Virus record (IMG/VR): IMGVR_UViG_3300023178_000248
Span: 1 to 25,201 of that record
DNA from: a virus
Reading direction: 5' to 3' (one strand)
Length of the DNA: 25,201 nucleotides
Position 1 is the stretch's first letter. Each line of letters begins with the position of its first letter. A program made the translations under genes and the position numbers. The notes below the pieces were generated by a model. The model worked only from the letters and a program-made list of their open reading frames with translations, ran no database searches and was not told where the DNA came from. This document shows positions 6,695 to 15,771 of this stretch, piece by piece.

Positions 6695-8401
6695 ATGAAA
6701 GATAGAAAACCTTTTGATTGGATTAACGAAGAATCGATTACGTTTCTTCAAAGAGGGTATTTAAGTGAAGGTGAAGAACCTTTAGACAGAATTAGAACAA
6801 TAGCTGAACATGCGGAGAAGCTTTTAGGTATCGAGGGTTTTGCGGATAAATTCTACGACTATATGGGTAAAGGATGGTATTCACTATCATCACCTGTATG
6901 GGCTAACTTTGGTAAGAAAAGAGGATTACCTGTAAGTTGTTTTGGTTCAAATATTGGGGACAATATTGAATCAATCTTGTATACTCAGGCTGAAGTTGGT
7001 GAAATGAGTAAGATGGGTGGTGGTACCTCAGGATACTTTGGTAACATTCGTGGTCGTGGTGCTGAAATTACAGACAACGGTCATGCACCTGGTGCGGTAC
7101 ACTTTATGAACTTGTTTGAAAGTGTTGTGGACAATATTTCACAAGGTTCTACTCGTAGAGGTAGATTCTCACCATACTTACCTATTGACCATCCTGACGC
7201 GATGGAGTTCTTAGAAATTGGAACAGAAGGATTCCCAATTCAGGACCTCACACACGCAGTAACAGTTACTGATAAATTTATGGAAGAGATGATTGCTGGT
7301 GATGACGAGAAAAGAGCGTTATGGGCAAAAGTAATCCAAAGACGTGGTGAGATTGGTTATCCATACATCATGTTCCACGATACCATGAATAGAAATACTG
7401 TTGATGTATATAAAGACAAAGATGCTACGATTTATAACTCTAACTTATGTTCAGAGATTGCACTTCACAACTCTGAAGAAGAGTCATTCGTTTGTGTATT
7501 GTCATCAATGAATGTTCTACACTACGATGAGTGGAAAGATACAGATGCTGTTGAAACGATGACTATGTTCTTAGATGCAGTTGTTACTGAATTCTTAACT
7601 AAGATTGAGGATATCAGAGACAACGGAACTATTGAAGGTAAGAGAGGGTTCTTCTATTTGGAGAAAGCTTACAACTTTGCTAAGAGACAAAGAGCGTTAG
7701 GTTTAGGTGTATTGGGATGGCACTCACTACTTCAGTCACGTGGATTGGCTTTTGACACAAGAGACACTGCGAGATTGAATGTTGAGGTATTCAAACTTAT
7801 CAAAGAAAAATCATACGCGGCTTCAGAGAAGTTGGCTGAGATGTTTGGTGAACCAGAATACTTGAAAGGTTATGGTAGAAGAAATGTTACGTTGAATGCA
7901 ATTGCACCAACAACATCTTCAGCATTTATCTTAGGTCAGGTATCTCAATCAATTGAACCAATTTGGTCTAACTGTTATGTGAAGGATGTTGCTAAAATGA
8001 AGGTAACCATTAAAAATCCTGTATTAAAAAGCGTATTGTCTGAATTAGGTCAAGACACCAAAAAAGTATGGGATAGTATTAAACAAAATGATGGTTCAGT
8101 ACAACACTTAGAGTTTTTAACTGATGAACAAAAAGATATCTTCAGAACATTTGCAGAGATTAATCAATCATCAATTATCAACCAAGCTGCGGTTCGTCAA
8201 GACTACATTGACCAGTCACAGTCGTTAAACTTAATGATTTCACCTGACATGCCGACAAGGGATGTGAACAAACTTCTTATTGAAGCATGGCAATTAGGTG
8301 TTAAAACTTTATACTATCAACACTCAATGAATTCGGCACAAGCATTCGCAAGAAAGAAACTTGGTTTGAATGACTTACAGTGTGTTGCATGTGAAGGATA
8401 A
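6695..8401 (+). CDS. nrdA: Class I ribonucleotide reductase large (catalytic) subunit lacking an ATP-cone
   Basis: This 568-aa protein reduces ribonucleoside diphosphates together with NrdB. Active-site residues by motif are Cys82 (SCF) and Cys267 (FVCVLS), the redox pair, then Asn250, Cys252 and Glu254 in NSNLCSE, with Cys252 the thiyl-radical Cys. Tyr540 and Tyr541 (LYYQ) are the radical-relay pair. The C-terminal C563-V-A-C566 is the thioredoxin/glutaredoxin-reducible swinging arm. The substrate loop APTTSSAFILG (405-414) is present. It is about 190 residues shorter than E. coli NrdA because it starts directly at the barrel-proximal region, without the N-terminal ATP-cone; that cone sits on the adjacent NrdB. 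I see no intein or intron. It closes the replication block and is followed by a terminator. Confidence 0.95.
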   Translation: MKDRKPFDWINEESITFLQRGYLSEGEEPLDRIRTIAEHAEKLLGIEGFADKFYDYMGKGWYSLSSPVWANFGKKRGLPVSCFGSNIGDNIESILYTQAEVGEMSKMGGGTSGYFGNIRGRGAEITDNGHAPGAVHFMNLFESVVDNISQGSTRRGRFSPYLPIDHPDAMEFLEIGTEGFPIQDLTHAVTVTDKFMEEMIAGDDEKRALWAKVIQRRGEIGYPYIMFHDTMNRNTVDVYKDKDATIYNSNLCSEIALHNSEEESFVCVLSSMNVLHYDEWKDTDAVETMTMFLDAVVTEFLTKIEDIRDNGTIEGKRGFFYLEKAYNFAKRQRALGLGVLGWHSLLQSRGLAFDTRDTARLNVEVFKLIKEKSYAASEKLAEMFGEPEYLKGYGRRNVTLNAIAPTTSSAFILGQVSQSIEPIWSNCYVKDVAKMKVTIKNPVLKSVLSELGQDTKKVWDSIKQNDGSVQHLEFLTDEQKDIFRTFAEINQSSIINQAAVRQDYIDQSQSLNLMISPDMPTRDVNKLLIEAWQLGVKTLYYQHSMNSAQAFARKKLGLNDLQCVACEG

Positions 8402-8411
8402 ATAAACAAAA

Positions 8412-8444
8412 TCAGAAGAAATGAAAACTCATTATATCTTCTGA
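8412..8444 (+). other. Two-step hairpin in the nrdA-gp25 gap, enclosing a 7-codon mini-ORF
   Basis: TCAGAAGA (8412-8419) pairs perfectly with TCTTCTGA (8437-8444). Inside it AATGA (8420-8424) pairs with TCATT (8429-8433), leaving a small bulge. The ATG at 8421 reads only seven codons (MKTHYIF) to the TGA at 8442. It lies just upstream of the terminator at 8459-8488. It may stabilise the 3' end of the nrd mRNA. The mini-ORF is probably incidental. Confidence 0.45.
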
Positions 8445-8458
8445 GGTTAAGGAAGGAG

Positions 8459-8488
8459 AAAAAGGTCGGACATTGTCTGACCTTTTTT
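8459..8488 (+). terminator. Rho-independent terminator after nrdA
   Basis: AAGGTCGGAC (8462-8471) pairs with GTCTGACCTT (8475-8484), a 10-bp stem with one G-U pair and an ATT loop. It is preceded by an A-tract and followed by T through 8488. It separates the replication/nucleotide block from the virion block. Confidence 0.87.
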
Positions 8489-8496
8489 ATTACATC

Positions 8497-8527
8497 TTTA
8501 GATAAAATTATCTGTGTTTATATTTAT
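8497..8527 (+). promoter_or_regulatory. Promoter candidate for the baseplate genes, with inverted repeat
   Basis: TTTA at 8497-8500, then 18 bases, then TATATTTA at 8519-8526. The second box is identical to the one upstream of the SSB gene (485-492) with nearly the same spacing. Between them is an inverted repeat AGATAA-AA-TTATCT (8500-8513). The second box ends only six bases before the ATG at 8533, so a transcript from it would be almost leaderless. That makes it either a leaderless promoter or a chance AT-rich match. Confidence 0.35.
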
Positions 8528-8532
8528 GGAAT

Positions 8533-8994
8533 ATGGCAGACGGTAAAACATATGGTGTATTTTTCCCATTTAGGGATAGTATTAAAGGTGACTATGTAAG
8601 CTTAACTCAATCTTCAGACGAAGAGATTAGAGCTGATTTATTACATCTGATACTAACCAGAAAGGGTGGTAGATACTTTTTACCTGATTTTGGAACGAGA
8701 ATATATGAGTTTATTTTTGAACCATTAGACGGTCCTACATTCGACGCAATTAAAGCAGATGTAAGACAAGCGGTAGATAAATACATACCAAACCTACAAA
8801 TAAATGACATTACCATTGAACCATATTTAGAATCTGAACCATTACCAGGAGAAATAAATTATGAAGAATTAGGTAATCAAGTATTTAAAATACCTGGTAG
8901 AGGGACTGAAGAATACACGGCAAAATTAAGAATAGATTATTCTATCATTAATGGGACATTCTCATCTAAAGATTTTGTAATAATTAATATTTAA
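8533..8994 (+). CDS. Baseplate wedge protein, gp25-like (GPW/gp25 family)
   Basis: This 153-aa lysozyme-like-fold wedge protein is conserved across contractile tails and would join gp6-type and gp7-type proteins in the baseplate inner ring. The diagnostic stretch is present at about 35-70: DLLHLILTRKGGRYFLPDFG, then TRIYEFIFEPLD, matching the family pattern of a helix, T..GER...P.FG and FEP. The C-terminal half (LRIDYSIINGTFSSKDFVI) gives the closing beta-strands. It is slightly longer than T4 gp25 (132 aa) owing to an insertion around residues 100-125. It is followed after six bases by the gp6-like gene, the usual partner. No Shine-Dalgarno is present. This is the first gene after the terminator, so it probably begins the late structural operon. 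Confidence 0.88.
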   Translation: MADGKTYGVFFPFRDSIKGDYVSLTQSSDEEIRADLLHLILTRKGGRYFLPDFGTRIYEFIFEPLDGPTFDAIKADVRQAVDKYIPNLQINDITIEPYLESEPLPGEINYEELGNQVFKIPGRGTEEYTAKLRIDYSIINGTFSSKDFVIINI

Positions 8995-9000
8995 TAGTAT

Positions 9001-10839
9001 ATGGCAAATCGTAAAATATCATACACAGAAAGAGACTTTGAAGGTTTAAGGCAGGACCTCATAAATTATACTCAACAGTATTATCCTGAATTAATTGCTA
9101 ACTTCAACGATGCCTCTATCTATTCTGTGTTTATGGACTTAAACGCGGCTATCGGTGATAACTTACATTACCACATGGACCGTAGTATACAAGAGACGGT
9201 TTTACAATATGCGCAACAAAAGTCTTCAATTTACAACATTGCCAGAACTTACGGTTTAAAGATACCAGGTAATAGACCATCAATTGCATTAGTAGATGTT
9301 TCAATTACGGTACCTGCAAATGGTGACCAAGAAGATGAAAGATACTTGGGTGTGATGAGAGCAGGTTCACAATTTATCGGTGCAGGTCAAGTATTTGAAA
9401 ATCCTAATGATATTGATTTCTCTTCTCAATATAATAGTGAAGGTTACCCTAATAGAACTAAGATACCAAACTTTGATTCTAACAACAGATTGGTAAATTA
9501 CACAATAACTAAAAGAGAAGTAGTAGTTAATGGTATAACAAAAACATTTAAAAAAGTTATTAATAATAATGATGTTAGACCATTCTTTGAATTTTTCTTA
9601 CCTGAAAAGAATGTGCTTAGTATTACATCTGTAATTCAAAAAGATGGTACTACCTATCAGTCACCACCACAATATGGTGAATTTATCACTTCACCAAATA
9701 AGTGGTATGAGGTTGATGCTTTAGCCGAAAGTAGAGTCTTTATTGAGGACCCAACAAAACCATCAGACCAACCAGGTATTAAAGTTGGTAAGTATATTGA
9801 AACAGATAATAGGTTTATTTCTGAGTTTACACCTGAAGGTTATTGTAAGATTACTTTTGGTGGTGGTACAACAACACCTGAAGAACAATTACAACAATTT
9901 GCGAGAACGGGGGTTCCTTTAAGAATACAAGATTACCAAAACAATATTGGTTTAGGTTTAACAGTAAAACCAAACACTACACTATTCGTTCAATATAGAA
10001 TCGGTGGAGGTAGTGCTACGAATATAGGTGTTAACGTTATTACTCAATTTGGTACTACAAGATTTGATGTGAACGGACCATCAGACACTATTAATCAAAA
10101 TGTTATTGAAAGTTTAAGATGTACAAACGTTACTGCTGCTATTGGTGGTGGTGACTTACCAACAACTGAAGAAGTTCGTAACATGGTATCATTTAACTTT
10201 GCAGCACAAAAAAGAGCGGTAACTATTAATGACTATAATTCTTTAGTTAGAACAATGCCGAGTAAATTTGGTGCACCTGCAAAGGCATCTATTGTAGAAG
10301 AGGATAATGCTATTAAGGTTAAAGTATTATCACGTACTCCAGACGGTAAGTTAACGGAATCAGTATCAAACACTCTAAAACAAAATATTGCTAATTACTT
10401 ATCAAACTACAGAATGATAAATGATTACATTGAGGTTACTACCGCTAAGGTAATTGATTTATCGTTTGAACTTTCAGTCGTTATTGACGCTACTCAAAAT
10501 CAAGGAGATGTTATTACTAATGTTATAGGAGGGGTTAACGGATACTTTACACCTCAAAGACAACAATTAGGTGCGAATGTTAATGTTTCAGATATTAGAA
10601 GAATTATACAGGATGTGCCTGGTGTAATTAGTTTGGCAGACCTTAAAGTGTTTAATAATGTCGGTGGTAGATATTCTAATTCACAAACGTCACAAAAATA
10701 TTCTGACAGTGCAACCAAACAAATTCAATTGATTGACGATACGATATTTGCAGAACCAAGTCAGGTATATCAAATAAGATTTCCTGAAAGTGACATTACT
10801 TGTAAAATTAAGATAGCAAGTAATACTGAATTCTCTTAA
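9001..10839 (+). CDS. Baseplate wedge protein, gp6-like / baseplate J family
   Basis: This 612-aa protein corresponds to T4 gp6 (660 aa), which forms the continuous inner baseplate ring. The N-terminal YTERDFEGLRQDLINY and YYPE (about 7-30) is the hallmark opening of this family. The next segment, DLNAAIGDNLHYHMDRSIQE (about 47-66), is the conserved helical part. The C-terminal region at about 480-555 (IDLSFELSVVID, then GANVNVSDIRRIIQDVPGV) matches the baseplate J C-terminal beta-alpha domain. The middle is enlarged by beta-rich sequence. Position immediately after a gp25-like gene supports the call. It is followed by a 72-base AT-rich gap with an inverted repeat. Confidence 0.87.
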   Translation: MANRKISYTERDFEGLRQDLINYTQQYYPELIANFNDASIYSVFMDLNAAIGDNLHYHMDRSIQETVLQYAQQKSSIYNIARTYGLKIPGNRPSIALVDVSITVPANGDQEDERYLGVMRAGSQFIGAGQVFENPNDIDFSSQYNSEGYPNRTKIPNFDSNNRLVNYTITKREVVVNGITKTFKKVINNNDVRPFFEFFLPEKNVLSITSVIQKDGTTYQSPPQYGEFITSPNKWYEVDALAESRVFIEDPTKPSDQPGIKVGKYIETDNRFISEFTPEGYCKITFGGGTTTPEEQLQQFARTGVPLRIQDYQNNIGLGLTVKPNTTLFVQYRIGGGSATNIGVNVITQFGTTRFDVNGPSDTINQNVIESLRCTNVTAAIGGGDLPTTEEVRNMVSFNFAAQKRAVTINDYNSLVRTMPSKFGAPAKASIVEEDNAIKVKVLSRTPDGKLTESVSNTLKQNIANYLSNYRMINDYIEVTTAKVIDLSFELSVVIDATQNQGDVITNVIGGVNGYFTPQRQQLGANVNVSDIRRIIQDVPGVISLADLKVFNNVGGRYSNSQTSQKYSDSATKQIQLIDDTIFAEPSQVYQIRFPESDITCKIKIASNTEFS

Positions 10840-10878
10840 AAACTATCCATATACTTTTTCAAAAATCAAATTAAAATT

Positions 10879-10900
10879 AAGATGAATAACTATTTATCTT
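10879..10900 (+). promoter_or_regulatory. Inverted repeat before the giant baseplate gene
   Basis: AAGATGAATA (10879-10888) and TATTTATCTT (10891-10900) are reverse complements except for one position and are separated by two bases. It ends 11 bases before the ATG at 10912. It has no T-run, so it is not a terminator. It shares AGAT and TTATCT half-sites with the repeat at 8500-8513, so it could be an operator, a promoter element or an RNA hairpin near the start codon. Apart from this the 10840-10911 gap shows nothing clear. Confidence 0.35.
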
Positions 10901-10911
10901 AAAAACTTATT

Positions 10912-13900
10912 ATGCCAAAATCAATCAGAATTAGAACTGAACCTGGTGTTGATAGAAATATCAACGTTAAAATTGACCAAGAGTTTGACTTCTTAGAGAT
11001 ATTGTCTTTAAAGTTAAGACAAGAAGACATATATACACAATTCTGTGCTGACTATGGTGTTGTTGTTGGTCGTGTAATAGCTAATGGTGGTGTAGGTGTA
11101 CCAAACGCTCACATATCTATTTTTATTCCTATAGACCAAGTTGATGAAAACGACCCAGTAATATCTACTTTATATCCGTATAAATCTCCTGAAGGTAAAA
11201 ACGAAGATGGATTTAGATATAATTTATTACCATATCAAAATGAATATTATGGACACACTGCCACAGGAACATTCCCGACAGATGAAGACGTTTTAACAAG
11301 AAAAGAAGTCCTTCATGTATATGAAAAATATTATAAGTATTCAGTAAGAACAAACGATTCGGGTGACTTTATGATTGTCGGTGTACCGTTAGGTGCTCAG
11401 AAATTAGTAATGGACTTAGACCTGTCAAATATGGGTGAGTTTTCATTAAGACCTTCAGACTTAATTAGAATGGGTATGGGTGTACCTGCTCAGTTTGACG
11501 GTCAATTATTTAAGGCATCTGAAAACATTGATTCACTACCTCAAATATTACATGATGTTAAAGACATTGATGTATCTTCTTTTTGGGGTCAAGAGGAGTC
11601 TTGTGATGTTGGTATTACAAGAGCCGATTTTGATTTAAGGGAGAGAGGTATTGAAATATTACCACATGCAGTTTTTATGGGTTCAATCATATCCTCAACT
11701 GAGGAAGATTTCCTAAAGGCTAGTTGTAAACCTAAAAAGGAAACAGGGAATTTATGTTCTTTGTCTACAGGTCCAGGTCAAATATTGGCAATTAGACAGA
11801 CGATTGCCGTTGATGAGAATGGTGACCCAGTATTGGAAGAATATAAATTAGAAGAAGGTGGTAATGTTATTGATGAAAACGGTACTTGGGTAGTAGATTT
11901 ACCTATGAATCTTAATTATGTAACTACAAACGAGTTTGGTGAGAGAGTAACCTCTAACGACCCTACTATTGGTATACCTACTAAATCAAAATATAGATTT
12001 AAGATAAAATGGCAAAATGAAGGGGGATTACAAGCCGATATATTAAGAGCTAATTATTTAATTCCAAATATTAAAGAACATTGGGATATTAACCCTAATA
12101 GTAATTATCCTAACCAACCTGAGGGTAAGTTTAATAAATCTTATTCTTTTTCTTTAGATTGGAATGATTATGAAGATAAGGCTGCGGCTATAAAATGTGA
12201 GGACACATTCTATCAATTTAATTTTAATAAAGTTTATACGACTGCTGCTCATTTAGACCGATTTAAATGGGGTTTTAATAGACAAAAACATTTAGGTATT
12301 AAAGATATCTTAAATAGAGATTGTGCAAATGAAACAAATAAGTTTCCAACTAACGAGGCACAAAGAAATTCTGATTTTATATACTTCTTAATGTCAATTG
12401 TTTTGGCTTTATTTTATCCTATTGGTATCCTTTTAATTATTGTTGCACATTTTTTATCTTTAATTGCGGGTATTATTACATTTTTTATAAACTTACTACG
12501 ACCATTTATTAATTTAGTTTATAGAATTTTATGTCCTGCAATTGCATTTTTATCTAAAAAAGTCAAAAGGAGTGATTGTGGAGAACCACTATTACCTGAA
12601 AAAGTATCAAATCCAATTACGAATTTAGCGTTACCTATGTTGACGTATCCTGATTGTGAAAATTGTAATTGTGAGTCAACACCTGTTGGTGATGGTGCAG
12701 TGGGAACAACTGAAGACCCTCAAACTGTTGAACAGCCGCAAGTTTTATCGAGTGATTTGGCAGATTTTAATGATAGTTTTGCATACAATGAAATCAAATG
12801 TGGTGATAGTGATGTTGAAGATGAATATTTTACTCAGGTATATTCAGGTTATGATGAAGGAATACCTGACGGATTAGATGGGGAATCTGACCCTATATGG
12901 TATAAAACGCCTTTGTATTATCAAACAAATGAAATGAATAATGCAATAAGTAATAAGTGGTATGCTACTGATACAATATCAATGGCACAATCCTTAAACT
13001 TATTAAATCAAAGAAGTAGGTATTTTTTATCTAACCCAAATAAAATAACGACTAAAATAATTAATTCGGAACACGGTCCTTTAAGTTATGCGGGAGGTAG
13101 AAATACTTTTGATGATATGCCTCTAATAATGGTTTGTAGGGAAAGTACCGATTATAGTCCTGGTCAGTTAATAACATTTAACGATACAAATTTAATAAAC
13201 GACCCAAATATTAGTGGTCAGACATCTAATCAATTTAGTACTGACTCTATTACAGGTGCAGTTGAGTACAATCCAAGTGCATATATCACTAAACCTATAA
13301 GATATATAAACAGTAACGGTAGTATTGTAATGACTAATTTAGATTTACAAAATAACGATGTTACAGGTAAAACATATAATTTTAAAACAGGTTTAGAATA
13401 TTTTCAGGTTGTAACTGCAACTACATTAAGTAATGTTGAAAGCTTAGTAGGTTCTAATTCTATACTTAAAACTTATATATTCAATAAAGACTCGGCATAC
13501 AAATGTATTCATGATAGTACCGCTAATAAAATAATAGATAAAACTATTAAAGAATTTGAAGATTATGGAAATCTAAAATTTGTTATATTAACTAGAGGGG
13601 TGGACCCTTATACTCCAAAACAAAAAATTAAGTATGACTTAAGTGATTTATTTGATAATAATAATTTAACTGTTGAAGGTGACTACTATTTAAATGTTCC
13701 AATACAACCTAACGGGTCGGGAAGTTGGAAAATAGATTACAGAACTCCTCAACCTCATTATTATAGGTCGAGTAATAATTGGGCATCAGCATCCAATAAT
13801 GATGACAAATTATTTAGGGAATCATTTTTATTTAGTGTAAAACCTACAGAATTCAATAGCTTCGATAGTCAATCATTAACAACGTACTCGTCTATTGATA

Positions 13901-15771
13901 AACAAATTCAAAGTAGTTTAAATGGTGGGGCTTTCGCACCTAAATTAAATGGGTATGATGGAAGTAATGGAAGTACTAAATCAAGTAATGAATTTGAAAT
14001 TAGTCATAATGGTCCGTCACAGGGTAGGGTTGAAGGTGCAACATATCAATATACGTCAAAAGAATTCGGTAAAAAAATAGATAATCATTTCACCTATTAT
14101 ACTGTTTCTACAACATATAAAAATTTGACTAACACTGTTCCACATACTACCATGTCAAATCATGAAAAATTAATATTTAGGTCAGATAGGTTGCCTGGTT
14201 CTGATAATATGGAACTTGGGCTTGTAGATTCATACCATGATACACAAACATTTGTTTTCCATTTAAATGATGGTTTTTCAATTTATAAAATTAGCGATGA
14301 TGGTTCACAATCGGCATCATATGACTATGGAGAATCTTCTGGTGTTTCTGATGAGACAGGTAATTTTGGTGATATGACAGGTGATACAAATAGTAAATTA
14401 GCTGGTATGTTAAGTACATTTACTTGTGAAGGTATGGTGCCTTTTGATTGTTATGTTGGTGATGGTGTTACGTTTACTGCGGATACTAATTGTGATATTA
14501 AAAGAAGAGTAGAAAACGGTTGTTATACTTTTGTTAATCCTGTTTTATTTGTTAGTATCCCAAGAGATATCAAAAATTTCATCGAATGGAGACAAAGATA
14601 TAAATATGTTTTTGCAGCTTGTAGAAACATATTTGGACACGCTTTTCAAAATAACTGGATTAATGGTACATTATACATGCCATCATTCCAAAAGCGTACT
14701 TTTTATGATAGTCAAAATAATGCTAAAAGGTACAAGTTCTGTGGAGACCCAAATCAAAATGCGTTCGGTTTATTTTTTGCTAATAGAGAGTATAGAGGAC
14801 CTTTGTATTTTAATACGGACTCTAATTCTTTCTACTATAGGTCTACACCTTATTTCGATAACGGTTTTGTTTCCCAAAATATATCACAGACAGGTGTATT
14901 AAAGGCGTTTACTGATTATCCAGGTCGTAATGATGGTCAAATATTTTATCCAACTACAATTATGGACATGGGTCCAAAAACAGAGTTTTTAAAAGATTTA
15001 ATATTAGAACCAGAGTTTCAATCTTATATTGTTAATAGAATACCTTCAACCACATTTAAAGATGTGTCAGGAATATTAAATCTATACATAATCAACCGAC
15101 TAACAAATAAAACCTTTTTAGAGACGTTATTAAAACCTATAATTAAAGGTGATAGTGTTAGGGCATCTTTTTCAAGAGATGGTGGTATATTTAATAATTC
15201 TTATGATGCAAGAATGGATGGGGACTATGTTCAAATGATTAGTATAAATTCAGAGTTTGGTGTTATACCTTATATTGATGGTAATTACACGGATAGTATT
15301 TATGTTGGTAAAGATAGTAGTGGAAGTTCACTTATGGGTATATGGTTTACAAGTGAAGATGAACAAAGAAGAGAGTTAGGGCCAGGACAATTAACTATTG
15401 GTAATGTTACTAGTGAATTTAGTTATCCTAACTCGCAAGAAGTACCTTCATATCAATGGAAGGTTAATGTTAATAACACATGGTTTGGTAACCAAGAAAA
15501 TACATGGGCGACCGATACTAATGATTTAATCACTGTAAAATATCAAGATGAAAACTTTACAGGTGCTACTGACTATATGAAAACAGCTGCGGGTACTGGT
15601 TATGGGTATTTATATAATGAAAATCCACCAGGAACTGAAATAACTAATGTGGCGGTTAATCAAGATAATAAATTCAGAGTTGGTTCACCCTTCTATTTCT
15701 ATTTTGGATTAAGACGTGGAAGAAGTGCCATGAATAGGTTTATAACCAAATTTGTAATACTTGACGACTAA
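10912..15771 (+). CDS. Giant baseplate-region protein with CarboxypepD-reg-like domain and internal hydrophobic segment
   Basis: This is a 1619-aa probable virion protein; I recognise no family for the whole chain. Residues about 50-175 look like a carboxypeptidase-regulatory-like beta-sandwich (VVGRVIANGGVGVPNAHISI, then TNDSGDFMIVGVPLGAQKL), a fold common in Bacteroidetes surface proteins. Residues 489-548 are a long hydrophobic stretch with a Pro-Ile-Gly turn (IVLALFYPIGILLIIVAHFL, then LIAGIITFFINLL), enough for two or three membrane helices. It is followed by basic KKVKR and a Cys-rich patch (C556, C582, C585, C587). The rest (about 600-1610) is Asn/Ser/Tyr-rich and beta-like, ending with a compact FYFYFGLRRGRSAMNRFITK motif. 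It lies between gp6-like and gp7/gpI-like genes, so it is probably baseplate or a tail-tip part. It is coupled to the next gene by TAATG at 15769-15773. Confidence 0.85.
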   Translation: MPKSIRIRTEPGVDRNINVKIDQEFDFLEILSLKLRQEDIYTQFCADYGVVVGRVIANGGVGVPNAHISIFIPIDQVDENDPVISTLYPYKSPEGKNEDGFRYNLLPYQNEYYGHTATGTFPTDEDVLTRKEVLHVYEKYYKYSVRTNDSGDFMIVGVPLGAQKLVMDLDLSNMGEFSLRPSDLIRMGMGVPAQFDGQLFKASENIDSLPQILHDVKDIDVSSFWGQEESCDVGITRADFDLRERGIEILPHAVFMGSIISSTEEDFLKASCKPKKETGNLCSLSTGPGQILAIRQTIAVDENGDPVLEEYKLEEGGNVIDENGTWVVDLPMNLNYVTTNEFGERVTSNDPTIGIPTKSKYRFKIKWQNEGGLQADILRANYLIPNIKEHWDINPNSNYPNQPEGKFNKSYSFSLDWNDYEDKAAAIKCEDTFYQFNFNKVYTTAAHLDRFKWGFNRQKHLGIKDILNRDCANETNKFPTNEAQRNSDFIYFLMSIVLALFYPIGILLIIVAHFLSLIAGIITFFINLLRPFINLVYRILCPAIAFLSKKVKRSDCGEPLLPEKVSNPITNLALPMLTYPDCENCNCESTPVGDGAVGTTEDPQTVEQPQVLSSDLADFNDSFAYNEIKCGDSDVEDEYFTQVYSGYDEGIPDGLDGESDPIWYKTPLYYQTNEMNNAISNKWYATDTISMAQSLNLLNQRSRYFLSNPNKITTKIINSEHGPLSYAGGRNTFDDMPLIMVCRESTDYSPGQLITFNDTNLINDPNISGQTSNQFSTDSITGAVEYNPSAYITKPIRYINSNGSIVMTNLDLQNNDVTGKTYNFKTGLEYFQVVTATTLSNVESLVGSNSILKTYIFNKDSAYKCIHDSTANKIIDKTIKEFEDYGNLKFVILTRGVDPYTPKQKIKYDLSDLFDNNNLTVEGDYYLNVPIQPNGSGSWKIDYRTPQPHYYRSSNNWASASNNDDKLFRESFLFSVKPTEFNSFDSQSLTTYSSIDKQIQSSLNGGAFAPKLNGYDGSNGSTKSSNEFEISHNGPSQGRVEGATYQYTSKEFGKKIDNHFTYYTVSTTYKNLTNTVPHTTMSNHEKLIFRSDRLPGSDNMELGLVDSYHDTQTFVFHLNDGFSIYKISDDGSQSASYDYGESSGVSDETGNFGDMTGDTNSKLAGMLSTFTCEGMVPFDCYVGDGVTFTADTNCDIKRRVENGCYTFVNPVLFVSIPRDIKNFIEWRQRYKYVFAACRNIFGHAFQNNWINGTLYMPSFQKRTFYDSQNNAKRYKFCGDPNQNAFGLFFANREYRGPLYFNTDSNSFYYRSTPYFDNGFVSQNISQTGVLKAFTDYPGRNDGQIFYPTTIMDMGPKTEFLKDLILEPEFQSYIVNRIPSTTFKDVSGILNLYIINRLTNKTFLETLLKPIIKGDSVRASFSRDGGIFNNSYDARMDGDYVQMISINSEFGVIPYIDGNYTDSIYVGKDSSGSSLMGIWFTSEDEQRRELGPGQLTIGNVTSEFSYPNSQEVPSYQWKVNVNNTWFGNQENTWATDTNDLITVKYQDENFTGATDYMKTAAGTGYGYLYNENPPGTEITNVAVNQDNKFRVGSPFYFYFGLRRGRSAMNRFITKFVILDD

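Noticed and set aside
8421-8444. Seven-codon leader peptide (MKTHYIF) before the terminator, as in attenuation
   Set aside because: It follows nrdA rather than preceding a biosynthetic gene, has no run of a single regulatory amino acid, and the downstream gene is structural.
14531-14902. A 123-codon + strand frame inside the giant gene
   Set aside because: It is an out-of-frame shadow of a 1619-codon frame that continues uninterrupted; no independent start context was seen.
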